A DNA stretch of 64,000 bases from Nocardia sp. NBC_00565 (GCF_036345915.1 NZ_CP107785.1:3658001-3722000), one strand, 5' to 3'; positions 33,580 to 41,586 are shown, counted from the first letter of the stretch. Made by a program: numbers and translations. Notes: generated from the sequence alone by a model not told the origin.

Positions 33580-33657
33580 GGAACCGGGTGCGGAGGAGGT
33601 GGAATGGGTTCGGCAGACACCTCGCCGGACCCGCACCGCCGCGGCCGAGAGCGTGGG

Positions 33658-33690
33658 AATGCCAGGTCCGCGATTCGCGGACCTGGCATT
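33658..33690 (+). terminator. Strong hairpin terminator after the truncated hydrolase
   Basis: Perfect 15-bp stem AATGCCAGGTCCGCG / CGCGGACCTGGCATT with a 3-base loop, 79 bp after the hydrolase stop. The following gene is on the opposite strand, so it could end transcription from both sides. Confidence 0.8.
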
Positions 33691-33722
33691 GGTCGAGCCC
33701 CGACCATTGGTCGAGCCCCGAC
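33687..33722. repeat. Tandem 18-bp direct repeat
   Basis: Two exact adjacent copies of CATTGGTCGAGCCCCGAC, the first overlapping the last bases of the terminator hairpin. No further copies were seen. It lies in the 258-bp gap between the hydrolase and the secreted-protein gene, where no coding remnant was recognised. Confidence 0.85.
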
Positions 33723-33837
33723 TTCGCTCACTCAGCGTCCACCGGACCAATAGAATCTGGACGAGGCGACCCAGGTGTTACCGATTGGTCCCGGTGTCGA
33801 GAATCGGATCACACCGTGCGCGCCTGCCTGATATCGC

Positions 33838-34593
33838 TCACTTCGCCGGAGCGGGTAGGGGCTGGTTGATCGTGGTGAAATACTGGGCCATCGACAAAAT
33901 CGCCACCGGGGCGGTTACCAGCAGCTGACCAGCGAGGGTTCCCAGCGCGCCGATGGCGAGGATGCCGCCGAGGCAGCCGACCGCGGCAGCGGGAATGAAC
34001 GGACCGAACAGACCGACGATGGTGACGGCGGCGACCGTGGCACCCGCGATACCGCCGAGGAGGCAGCCGAGCGCGCCGCCACCGATCCCGCCGACGACAG
34101 TGCCGACAGTGGCGCCCATGGTCATCGTGCTCGTCATGCGTGACCAGGCAGCCTGCTCACGGTCGTACGGGGTCTTCCACGGCGCAGTATCCTCGTACGG
34201 CAATGCTACGGGCTTGTACTGCGCATGCTCCAGGTCGAACAACGGTGTGAGCGTCGCGGTGCGGTCGGTGACAGCGGCCGCAATCGGAAACACGAAATCG
34301 TCTACCCGGAACGACAATTCGGTGCCGGCGAGCACTGTTCCGTTGGCGGCCTTGATCTTGAACACACCGTCTTCGACCGCCAGCGACCCGGCATCGGTGC
34401 TGACGATCGAGGCCTTGTCCGTGCTGGTCGCCTGATAGTTCACCGCTGCTTCGGTGGCCGAATCGGCGCCAGCGGGTCCGGCGGCAATGCCGAGAGCCGC
34501 GGCCAGCAGGGTGGATGTGGCAGTGATCGTGACGCCACGTGCCTTCCCAGATGTGCGTGCGGATCGTGTTTCATCCGCGTTGTTTTTCCGCAT
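33838..34593 (-). CDS. Secreted or membrane protein with glycine-zipper hairpin, unknown function
   Basis: A 251-residue protein. Residues 1-44 look like a long signal peptide (basic start, then VTITATSTLLAAALGIAAGP and an AGA-type cleavage region). A beta-rich domain follows (YQATSTDKASIVSTDAGSLA, LSFRVDDFVFPIAAAVTD). Residues 150-235 are two long Gly/Ala-rich hydrophobic segments (ATVGTVVGGIGGGALGCLLG and IPAAAVGCLGGILAIGALG) that could insert in a membrane as a hairpin. The layout resembles secreted proteins common in Nocardia and Rhodococcus without known function. It is the only clearly exported non-lipoprotein here and stands alone, so a link to the pathway is not shown. Confidence 0.85.
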   Translation of the reverse strand: MRKNNADETRSARTSGKARGVTITATSTLLAAALGIAAGPAGADSATEAAVNYQATSTDKASIVSTDAGSLAVEDGVFKIKAANGTVLAGTELSFRVDDFVFPIAAAVTDRTATLTPLFDLEHAQYKPVALPYEDTAPWKTPYDREQAAWSRMTSTMTMGATVGTVVGGIGGGALGCLLGGIAGATVAAVTIVGLFGPFIPAAAVGCLGGILAIGALGTLAGQLLVTAPVAILSMAQYFTTINQPLPAPAK

Positions 34594-34674
34594 TTTGTTC
34601 CCTCACTCATTTATTGCAACTCTCGGCCATGGTCGGCCGAGAAGATTCCGCGGGCAGATCGAATCCGCCCGCCG

Positions 34675-34803
34675 TCATTTACCGCCGCCGCGGAATTCCT
34701 CGGGAATCTGTAGGCCGACGATTCCGAGTTCTCCAGCCGCTCGGTTCAGTTCACGCGCGACCATCCCGGCCTTCTCGAACTCGCCGATGCGCGGGGTGAC
34801 GTG
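34675..34803 (-). pseudogene. N-terminal fragment of an acyl-CoA dehydrogenase
   Basis: Directly after the ligase stop, the minus strand reads 42 codons matching the first helices of an acyl-CoA dehydrogenase: EHVTPRIGEFEKAGMVAREL, then NRAAGELGIVGLQIPEEFRG and GGK before a stop. The final segment is the family's LGIVGLQIPEEFGGGG motif. The remaining 300 or more residues are gone. No start codon in frame is obvious. The remnant shows that a dehydrogenase once followed the ligase in this operon. Confidence 0.75.
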
Positions 34804-34804
34804 C

Positions 34805-36376
34805 TCACTCCTGCTTGTTGCTCGTCCAGTACCGGTCCAGCAAGATCCTTTTGAGCAACTTTCCGGTCGGAGTCCGCGGCAGGCTCGGCTCGAACGAAAC
34901 TGTTCTGGGACACTTGAACCCGGCCAAGGTCATTCGCGTGTAGGCGATCAGTTCGGCTTCGAGTTCTGCACCGCCGAAGAATCCGCTCTCGAGCTCGACG
35001 ACCGCCTTCACCTGCTGGCCGAATTCGTCGTCTGGTACTCCGACGACGGCTACATCGAGGACTGCGGGATGCTCGGCGAGCCGGTCCTCGATCTCGGCGG
35101 GATAGATGTTGACGCCGCCGGAGACGATCAGATCCACCCGGCGTCCGTCCAGGTACAGGTAGCCGTCGTCATCGAGATACCCCAGGTCGCCGAGTGACGC
35201 ACGGCCCTCGGAGTCGAAGACCCCCGCGGTCTTCTCCGGGGACTTGTGGTAGCTGAAGCGCGGCGCGTGATCGAACCAGACACCGCCTCGGACGTACGGC
35301 GGTACCGGAGCGTGATCGTCACCCAGTACCGAAATCGTTCCCGGAGCGGGCTTTCCGACCGACCCGGGATGCTCGAGCCACTCCTGTGGTGAGATGAGCA
35401 CCATTCCGACGTTCTCACTGCCACCGTAGAACTCGTAGAGGATCGGCCCCCACCAATCCATCATCGCCTGCTTGACCGTGACCGCGCAGGCGGCTCCGGC
35501 GTGAATCACACACCGGAGACTGGACACGTCGTAGCGGGCCTTCACCTCGGTCGGCAGTCTGAGCAACCGGACGAACATCGTCGGCACCACGCTGGTGTGC
35601 GTGACGGAGTGACGCTCGATCAGCCGGAGCGTCTCTTCGGCCTCGAATCGCTCTGTCAGAACCAGCGTTCCGCCCCACCGGATCACGGAGGTACAACTCT
35701 GTAGTGGGTACGCGTGATAGAGCGGAGCCGAGTTGAGCCAGACCGATCCTTCATCGAACCCCCACGTCGCGGCGAACGCCGCAGTCAAGGGATCGCCCTG
35801 CGAGAAGGAGACATCGGGCATGTCGCGGAGAATCCCCTTGGGCTTCCCGGTGGTACCGGAGGAATAGAACATGAACGCGCCCTGTCGATTCCCCGCCGTC
35901 GAGGGTGTGCCCGGCTCTACTACATCGCAGTAGAGCCGGTCGAACTTGTCGGCGAGTGGCGAATTGTCGCCGTCCGCGACCAGAACGGCTTCGACGGCCG
36001 GAGCCGATGCCACCGCGGCGCCGACCAGATCGACGTAGCGGGCGGTGGTGACCACCAGCCGAGCGTCCGAATCCGCGATGACGTGCGCGACCTCGTCGAG
36101 CGTCAGGTGTATCCCGACGGCCACCAACCGCACGTTGGTTCGCAGAGCCGCGATCGCGACGACGAGATAGTCGGACCGGTTCTCCATGACTATCGCCACG
36201 CGGTCGCCCGCGACTATCCCGCGATCGGTCCAGTTTCCGGCCAAAGCCCGGGATTGTCGCGCGAGCTCGGCGTATGTCAGCGATGTGCCGCCCGGGACCA
36301 GGACTGCTATCCGATCGGGATCGCGCTCGGCCCAGTGATCCGGCGTCAACGACGGCGCCTCGGTGGTGACGGACAT
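34805..36376 (-). CDS. AMP-forming acyl-CoA synthetase
   Basis: A 523-residue ANL ligase: P-loop MFYSSGTTGKPKGILRDMPD, the HAYPLQ substrate region, EFYGGSENVGMV (adenine-binding, with Gly-Gly-Ser-Glu instead of the common TE motif), ASLGDLGYLDDDGYLYLDGR, RVDLIVSGGVNIYPAEIE and the terminal Lys in PRTPTGKLLKRIL. It should activate a carboxylic acid. It follows the cupin gene after 5 bp and precedes the acyl-CoA dehydrogenase fragment. Confidence 0.93.
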   Translation of the reverse strand: MSVTTEAPSLTPDHWAERDPDRIAVLVPGGTSLTYAELARQSRALAGNWTDRGIVAGDRVAIVMENRSDYLVVAIAALRTNVRLVAVGIHLTLDEVAHVIADSDARLVVTTARYVDLVGAAVASAPAVEAVLVADGDNSPLADKFDRLYCDVVEPGTPSTAGNRQGAFMFYSSGTTGKPKGILRDMPDVSFSQGDPLTAAFAATWGFDEGSVWLNSAPLYHAYPLQSCTSVIRWGGTLVLTERFEAEETLRLIERHSVTHTSVVPTMFVRLLRLPTEVKARYDVSSLRCVIHAGAACAVTVKQAMMDWWGPILYEFYGGSENVGMVLISPQEWLEHPGSVGKPAPGTISVLGDDHAPVPPYVRGGVWFDHAPRFSYHKSPEKTAGVFDSEGRASLGDLGYLDDDGYLYLDGRRVDLIVSGGVNIYPAEIEDRLAEHPAVLDVAVVGVPDDEFGQQVKAVVELESGFFGGAELEAELIAYTRMTLAGFKCPRTVSFEPSLPRTPTGKLLKRILLDRYWTSNKQE

Positions 36377-36381
36377 GGGAT

Positions 36382-36882
36382 CTAATCCTCGGGCTCGTGG
36401 GTCCAGCCTGCGACGTGGCTCGCGGCCTTCGTGAGCGACGACCAGGGTGGCAGCCGACGCGGAAGGGGCAGCGGGATCTGTTCCGCGCCATGTTCTTCGA
36501 GAAGGGCGGCGAACAATGCCGGGTCACCCGGGAACGGCGCGCCCTCGCCGGCAATGAATCCGTACAGTTCGCATCCGTCGGGTCCGGCGACCCACGGCCC
36601 GAACAGATCGCCGTATTCGAGCATGATGTGGCTGCCCACACCGCACACCCCGTCCTTGCTGCGAATCTCCCCCTGGACGATGAAGTTGATGTGATTGCCG
36701 TGATGCCCGTGCTGCGGCGTCATCGCACCCGGGTCCCATCTGTTCCAGAACGCGACGTAGTCGGGCGACAGCTCGATCCACTTCTCCCAGATCGATGCGG
36801 TATGTCCGTCCTCGAATCGGAATCTCAGCATCTCCTCGGCAGGCACTTCGTCCAGATGTTTGATGCGTGGACCGCCGTACAT
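36382..36882 (-). CDS. Cupin-like protein
   Basis: A 166-residue protein with a single beta-barrel cupin core. The metal-site region reads PQHGHHGNHINFIVQGEIRS (His residues as in cupin motif 1) and motif 2 is around YGDLFGPWVAGPDGCE. The N-terminus is GPRIKHLDEVPAEEMLRFRF. The start has GGAGG nine bases upstream. Such small cupins can be isomerases, lyases or sensors of small acids; nothing in the sequence picks one. It is co-transcribed with the ligase, so action on the same substrate is a reasonable inference. Confidence 0.8.
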   Translation of the reverse strand: MYGGPRIKHLDEVPAEEMLRFRFEDGHTASIWEKWIELSPDYVAFWNRWDPGAMTPQHGHHGNHINFIVQGEIRSKDGVCGVGSHIMLEYGDLFGPWVAGPDGCELYGFIAGEGAPFPGDPALFAALLEEHGAEQIPLPLPRRLPPWSSLTKAASHVAGWTHEPED

Positions 36883-36907
36883 GATGAGTTCCTCCGCTCG
36901 ATCCTCG

Positions 36908-37045
36908 CTACTTCGGCAGAGCTGGCATCATTCCGCCGTCGAGTTCGTAAGTGTTTCCGGTGCGGAAACGACTCCTCGTCGAAGTGCCGCACCGATTCGA
37001 TTGCCCGCCCCGGTAACCCCAGCAACGTGCCGTCGAATCGCATAG
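36908..37045 (-). pseudogene. Collapsed duplicate of the SDR at 31772
   Basis: The first five residues (MRFDG) and, one base out of frame, VAGVTGAGNRIGAA match the start of the SDR at 31772. The last codons, TGNTYELDGGMMPALPK, match its end. About 200 central residues are missing. The flanking upstream DNA (to 37142) is also homologous to the promoter of the intact gene. This is a segmental duplication with an internal deletion and a frameshift. Confidence 0.88.
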
Positions 37046-37099
37046 ATGTCGTCTCCAGGAATATGTGCGCAGAGCCACCGACCCGTTTCCTCGGTCTGC

Positions 37100-37142
37100 A
37101 TCTGACACTAATGGACAGTAATGTGACCCATACCACCTGTCA
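37100..37142. promoter_or_regulatory. Duplicated operator region before the SDR remnant
   Basis: ATCTGACACTAATGGACAGT at 37100-37119, then AATGTGACCCATACCACC and TGTCA at 37138-37142. It aligns base by base with 32583-32625 in front of the intact SDR. The motif has survived while the gene behind it has not. Confidence 0.6.
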
Positions 37143-37206
37143 AGATAGGTGATCTATGGTCACGTTCTGACAGATTGTTCCCGAAACACCGCCAAAAACC
37201 TTAAAG

Positions 37207-37220
37207 TGACGATATTGTCA
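37207..37220. promoter_or_regulatory. Operator-like motif TGACGATATTGTCA
   Basis: With its flanks (AAGTGACGATATTGTCAGAT) it nearly repeats 32810-32828. An ATG follows within four bases (37224) and opens a 17-codon frame, MSLPEKHARELVDLPAP, ending in the terminator hairpin. This may be a leaderless leftover of a lost gene, or nothing. Confidence 0.5.
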
Positions 37221-37252
37221 GATGTATGTCCTTGCCCGAGAAGCATGCGAGA

Positions 37253-37298
37253 GAGCTCGTCGACCTGCCGGCGCCCTAGGCCGGCAGGTCGACAGCTC
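37253..37298 (-). terminator. Hairpin terminator of the kinase-dehydrogenase-SDR operon
   Basis: Inverted repeat with core GTCGACCTGCCGGC (37259-37272) and GCCGGCAGGTCGAC (37280-37293), extended by GAGCT/AGCTC with a bulge. It begins immediately after the SDR stop codon at 37299, on the downstream side. Confidence 0.8.
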
Positions 37299-38075
37299 CT
37301 ACCGCATCATGAGGGTGCCGCCGTCGACCGGAAAGACCTGACCGGTCATGAAGCGGGCACCGTTGCTGGACAGGAAGGCGAGAACGGGAACGAAGTGCTC
37401 CTCGACGTCACCAAGCTTGCCGCCCAAGGGAACCGCAGACGCCATGAACGCGTCGTGCGCCGCTAACTGCTCGGGTGTCATCGACGCTCGAGTCTTGTCG
37501 TACATCGGAGTCCAGATCGCCGGAGCGATCGCATTCACGGTGATGTCGTATCGCGCCCACTCGCGCGCGACGGTGCGCGTCCAAGCCACCACCGCACCTT
37601 TGCTGGCCGAGTAGGCGGCCTTGTTGGGCAATCCGTGCACACCGGCAGCAGAGGCGAAGTTGAGAATCTGCCCGCCCGAGGCCCGCAGATGTTCGAAGGC
37701 ACCCTGATTGGTCAGGAACGTCCCCGTCGCGTTGATGGACATCACCTTCGACCACGTGTCGAAGGTGATGTCCTCGGCGGCGCCGCCCGGTGCGATTCCG
37801 GCCGCGTGGATCAGGACGTCGAGCCCTCCGAGGAGTGACACTGCCTGCCCCAGTGCGCTTTTCACCGACTCGGCTTCGGATACGTCACACGCCACGAACT
37901 CGGCGCCCGCGTCCTGCGCGATCGAGGCGCCCGGATCCTCCACGAGGTCCATCGACACGACGTTCGCTCCCAGTTTCGGGAATGCCCGTACCAGGCCGGC
38001 ACCCATACCGCTCGCACCGCCGGTGACCACCACGCGACGGCCGGTCAGTGCGATCGAGTTCTCCTGCACCGTCAT
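37299..38075 (-). CDS. Short-chain dehydrogenase/reductase of the kinase-ACAD operon
   Basis: A 258-residue SDR: GRRVVVTGGASGMGAGLVRA, VLIHAAGIAPGGAAED (HAAG instead of the usual NNAG), Ser in LNFASAAGVHGLP, Tyr-x3-Lys in AAYSASKGAVVAWT and TGQVFPVDGGTLMMR. The start overlaps the acyl-CoA dehydrogenase stop (ATGA). It is the third gene of a kinase - acyl-CoA dehydrogenase - SDR operon and may oxidise the hydroxyl left or moved by those enzymes (inference). Confidence 0.93.
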   Translation of the reverse strand: MTVQENSIALTGRRVVVTGGASGMGAGLVRAFPKLGANVVSMDLVEDPGASIAQDAGAEFVACDVSEAESVKSALGQAVSLLGGLDVLIHAAGIAPGGAAEDITFDTWSKVMSINATGTFLTNQGAFEHLRASGGQILNFASAAGVHGLPNKAAYSASKGAVVAWTRTVAREWARYDITVNAIAPAIWTPMYDKTRASMTPEQLAAHDAFMASAVPLGGKLGDVEEHFVPVLAFLSSNGARFMTGQVFPVDGGTLMMR

Positions 38076-39358
38076 CGCTGTCCCCTGATCCCGAGCTCGG
38101 CCTCGGCCGCACCGAGTTTGGACGGAATGTGTTCACTGGGCCACAGGGAGTCGATCGCCGTGTACCCGGACAGCACTCCCCTGGCGACCTGGCGCAGGTG
38201 TACCTCGGTGGGCCCGTCGACGAGACCCATCACCGGCGCGCTGACCCACATGTGCGCCAACGGGGTGTCCTGGCTGACGCCGAGTGCACCGTGCACCTGG
38301 ATGGAACGAGAGACGATGTCGTGCAGCACCTTCGGCGTCAGGAACTTGATGGCGCTGATGTCCTTGCGGCACTTCGAGTAGTCCTGGGTCTTGTCGATGA
38401 GCCAGGCGGTCTGCAGGACGAACAGGCGAAACTGTGCCAACTGAGCGTACGACTCCGCGATGTAGGTCTGCACGGTCTCGCGCTCGGCGAGCGGCTTGCC
38501 GCGCGTGGTGCGACTCAGTGCGCGTTCGCACATCATGTCCAATGCGCGCTGGGCCATACCCACCGTCCGCATGGCGTGGTGGACGCGTCCGCCACCGAGG
38601 CGCACCTGGGCCACCTCGAAGGCACGCCCTTCGTCGCCGAGCATCGCGGTCGCAGGCACACGGACATTGTCGTAGTGCATGTACGCGTGCGAACCCTCCG
38701 CCGCGGGCTCGTGCATCAGCGCAACGTTGCGTTCGATGACGACGCCTTCGGTATCGGTGGGAACCAGGAACATCGACATGCCCTTGTGCGGGCCCGCGTC
38801 CTTGTTCGTGTACGCCATGACGATGCAGAACGTCGAGTACCTCGCGTTGGACGAGAAGTACTTGTAGCCGTTGATGATCCAGTCGTCACCGTCACGAACC
38901 GCGGTGGTCTCGAATTGTCCGACGTCGGCGCCGCCCTGCGGCTCCGTCATCGAGTAGCAGGAGAATATCTCTCCGGCCAGCAGCGGAGCCAGGTACTCGG
39001 CTTTCTGCTCCGCGGTGCCGAAATGCGCGATGATCTCGGCGTTTCCGGTGTCCGGGGCCTGCGTTCCGAAGATGACCGGCGCCCAAATGGATCGACCGAG
39101 AATCTCGTTGAGCAACGCGAGTTTCATCTGACCGTAGCCTTGGCCGCCCAGGGCCGGTTCGAGATGACACGCCCACAGCTGCTGGTCACGAACCTTTTGC
39201 TTCAGCGGATCGACGATGCGGCGATGTTCGTCGTCGAGTGGTTTGTAATTGTCGTGTGGCCACACCAGATCGAGTGGCTCGATCTCGTCGCGAACGAACT
39301 GAGCCGCCCAGTCCAGTTTCTTCTGAAACTCGGGGTCGGTCTCGAAATCCCATGCCAT
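38072..39358 (-). CDS. ACAD10/11-like acyl-CoA dehydrogenase
   Basis: A 428-residue acyl-CoA dehydrogenase: LALLNEILGRSIWAPVIFGT, YSMTEPQGGADVGQFETTAV, NGYKYFSSNAR, IQVHGALGVSQDTPLAHMW and VMGLVDGPTEVHLRQVARGV. The last motif has Asp in place of the catalytic Glu (DGPTEVH). That resembles the DGPDEVH motif of mammalian ACAD10 and ACAD11, which carry an APH kinase domain on the same chain. Here the kinase is the upstream gene 39 bp away, so the pair looks like a split ACAD11. The ATG at 39358 has GAGGAG seven bases upstream. Confidence 0.93.
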   Translation of the reverse strand: MAWDFETDPEFQKKLDWAAQFVRDEIEPLDLVWPHDNYKPLDDEHRRIVDPLKQKVRDQQLWACHLEPALGGQGYGQMKLALLNEILGRSIWAPVIFGTQAPDTGNAEIIAHFGTAEQKAEYLAPLLAGEIFSCYSMTEPQGGADVGQFETTAVRDGDDWIINGYKYFSSNARYSTFCIVMAYTNKDAGPHKGMSMFLVPTDTEGVVIERNVALMHEPAAEGSHAYMHYDNVRVPATAMLGDEGRAFEVAQVRLGGGRVHHAMRTVGMAQRALDMMCERALSRTTRGKPLAERETVQTYIAESYAQLAQFRLFVLQTAWLIDKTQDYSKCRKDISAIKFLTPKVLHDIVSRSIQVHGALGVSQDTPLAHMWVSAPVMGLVDGPTEVHLRQVARGVLSGYTAIDSLWPSEHIPSKLGAAEAELGIRGQR

Positions 39359-39397
39359 GAATAACTCCTCGTTTGCGATTACCAGAAAAAGTTCGAC

Positions 39398-40441
39398 TCA
39401 GCGGTACGAGGTGGTCCGCGACAACGATGCGGCGAACTCCATCAGTTCGAGTGCGATGGGTCCGAACCGCGCGACGCGCTCGTCCGCCTCGCCTTTGGCG
39501 TGCCGAGCGACGCTGGCCTCGAGCACGATGGCGAGCTTGAATCGAGCGAGGATGACGTAGTAGTCCACGGCGGACACGTCGCGTCCGCTGACCGTCGCAT
39601 AGTGCTCGAGCATCGCCGCACGGGACGGCATCCCGGCGTAGTCGAGGTAGCGGGCGTGTTTCATCGCGTCGCCCTCGGGCGGCCAGCCGACGAGGACCCA
39701 GCCGAGGTCCAGCAAGGGATCACCGATCGTCGCCATCTCCCAGTCGATGATCGCGGCGAGTTCGGCGGGCTTCCCGTGACGGTACATCACGTTGGCGAAC
39801 TGGTAATCGCCGTGCATGATTCCCGGTTCGAAGGTGGACGGGATGTGCTCACTGAGCCACTTCGCCGTCTCGTCCAGACCAGGTAGTTCACGAAACTTGA
39901 AGCCGGACAGGTGCGAGAGCCAGCGATCGACTTGCCGTTCGAGAAATCCTTCCGGCTTGCCGAAACCCTCGAGACCGCGGGCCTTCCAGTCCACACGCGC
40001 CATCTTCGCCGCGCCGTCCACCAGCTGGATCGCCAGTCCGCCACGGGCGTCGAGGTCGGTATCGAAGGGCGCGATCCAGCCGGCGCCCATCGGGCTCCAG
40101 CCGTCGACGAGATCCATCAGGTAGAACGGGCTGCCGATCACCGACTCGTCATCGGTGACCCCGCGCAGCGCCGCGTGCGGAACATCCGTTCCGGCAAGCC
40201 CTTTCAGCAGACGGGCCTCCCGCATCAAGACCTTCGCGCGACCTTCGACGCCGTAACTCGGGGGTCGGCGAAGTGCCATCTTCTCGCCGCCACGGGTGAT
40301 CTCGAAGAGTTCGTTCTGCGACCCGCCCGTCAGGGAACGTGCCTGGGCACGCTCACCGGCACCGGGGAGACCTTGCGCGTCCATCCATCGACTCAGCGAT
40401 TCGGTGTCCAACGACGGGGTGGTCACTGCTTGATCGGTCAT
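39398..40441 (-). CDS. APH-family kinase, partner of the ACAD10/11-like dehydrogenase
   Basis: A 347-residue aminoglycoside-phosphotransferase-fold kinase: nucleotide-binding LTGGSQNELFEITRGGEKMA, Lys/Glu helix VLMREARLLKGLAG, the Brenner loop IMHGDYQFANVMYRHGK and the metal site AAIIDWEMATIGDPLLDLGW. In ACAD10/11 this domain phosphorylates the hydroxyl of 4-hydroxyacyl-CoA so that the dehydrogenase domain can eliminate phosphate. The gene order here suggests the same chemistry. An antibiotic-resistance role is unlikely. An ATG at 40462 would add seven residues. Confidence 0.9.
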   Translation of the reverse strand: MTDQAVTTPSLDTESLSRWMDAQGLPGAGERAQARSLTGGSQNELFEITRGGEKMALRRPPSYGVEGRAKVLMREARLLKGLAGTDVPHAALRGVTDDESVIGSPFYLMDLVDGWSPMGAGWIAPFDTDLDARGGLAIQLVDGAAKMARVDWKARGLEGFGKPEGFLERQVDRWLSHLSGFKFRELPGLDETAKWLSEHIPSTFEPGIMHGDYQFANVMYRHGKPAELAAIIDWEMATIGDPLLDLGWVLVGWPPEGDAMKHARYLDYAGMPSRAAMLEHYATVSGRDVSAVDYYVILARFKLAIVLEASVARHAKGEADERVARFGPIALELMEFAASLSRTTSYR

Positions 40442-40545
40442 AGTCAGAACATAATGACTCATTTTGCAGAACGCAATTACTCTAGAGAGAAACCTTCACA
40501 TATTCGCAGGTGGGGAGTCACAGACTGCTCACAGGAGAGGAAACG
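40442..40545. promoter_or_regulatory. Divergent promoter of the kinase operon and quinone oxidoreductase
   Basis: About 100 bp between divergent starts. AGTCAGAACATAATGACTCA at 40442-40461 pairs GTCAGAA with TGACTCA and resembles a degenerate copy of the motif seen elsewhere. A strong AGGAGAGG precedes the plus-strand ATG at 40546. Confidence 0.4.
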
Positions 40546-41574
40546 ATGAGCCCGACCCACGCGATGGGCAGCACAGGAGCACCGACGATGTCGGCCGCCC
40601 GAATCCACCGACTCGGCACCCCCGACGCGATCGAGATCGACACCGTCGACGTGCCCACACCCGGCCCCGGCGAGATCCTCGTCGAGGTGCACGCGGCCGC
40701 CGTGAACTTTCCCGACACCCTGATGATCGCGGGTAACTACCAGACCCGGACTCCACTGCCCTACATCCCCGGACACGAGGCCGCGGGCATCGTGAGCGGC
40801 ATCGGTGACGGCGTCGACGGCCTCGTCATGGGAGACCGAGTCGCGGTGCTGGCGCCGGGTGCGTTCGCCGAATACCTCGTCGCCCCCGCCGAGGTGGCGA
40901 CTGCGATACCGGACGGCCTCGACTTCGCTGCCGCGGCGGCGACGTGGGTCTGCCACCTCACCGCCTATCACGCGCTACGTTCGGTTGCCCGAATCTCCTC
41001 GGGCAACACGGTTCTGGTCCTCGGAGCGGGTGGTGGCGTCGGGCTCGCAGCCGTCGAGATCGCCGCCGCGATGGGCGCGAAGGTGGTCGCGGCGGCGTCA
41101 TCTCCGGCCAAGCTCGAGGCCGCCAGATCCAAAGGTGCCCGTGTCACGATCGACTACAGCTCAGGGGATCTGCGCGACAAGTTGCGCGGCACCGTCGGCC
41201 CCGGCGCTCTCGATGCGGTCATCGACCCGGTCGGCGGCCGCCACTCCGAGCCCGCGCTGCGCGAAATACGCTGGGGCGGGACGTTCGTCACCCTGGGCTA
41301 CGCAAGCGGCGAGATCCCCCGAATTCCGGTGAACCTGATACTTCTCAAGGGCGCGGTGATCAAGGGGCTCGAGATCCGAACCTTCGCGCAGCACGACCCG
41401 GACAGTGCTTCTCGGGACCGCGCGGAGTTCGCCGACCTGTGGCGCACCGGCCGCATCCGCCCGACCATCCACGCGCGCTATCCATTGCGCGACACCCGCG
41501 AGGCACTCGAAGAGGTCGCACAAAGACGGTCGATCGGCAAGACGATCATCGACGTACGTCCCGGGCATCGCTAG
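40546..41574 (+). CDS. NADPH:quinone oxidoreductase / zinc-independent medium-chain reductase
   Basis: A 342-residue MDR-family enzyme without zinc ligands: VHAAAVNFPDTLMIAGNYQ, PYIPGHEAAGIVSG, the nucleotide-binding TVLVLGAGGGVGLAAVEIAA, then GARVTIDYSSGDLRDKL and IDPVGGRHSEPALREI. It is of the QOR/enoyl-reductase type that reduces alpha,beta-unsaturated carbonyls with NADPH. The ATG at 40546 has AGGAGAGG upstream. It is a single gene, divergent from the kinase operon and convergent with the amidohydrolase. Confidence 0.92.
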   Translation: MSPTHAMGSTGAPTMSAARIHRLGTPDAIEIDTVDVPTPGPGEILVEVHAAAVNFPDTLMIAGNYQTRTPLPYIPGHEAAGIVSGIGDGVDGLVMGDRVAVLAPGAFAEYLVAPAEVATAIPDGLDFAAAAATWVCHLTAYHALRSVARISSGNTVLVLGAGGGVGLAAVEIAAAMGAKVVAAASSPAKLEAARSKGARVTIDYSSGDLRDKLRGTVGPGALDAVIDPVGGRHSEPALREIRWGGTFVTLGYASGEIPRIPVNLILLKGAVIKGLEIRTFAQHDPDSASRDRAEFADLWRTGRIRPTIHARYPLRDTREALEEVAQRRSIGKTIIDVRPGHR

Positions 41575-41586
41575 GTCGACGACGAA

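Noticed and set aside
39398..40441. Aminoglycoside resistance gene
   Set aside because: The APH fold is present, but the neighbours and the ACAD10/11-like partner point to a metabolic kinase.
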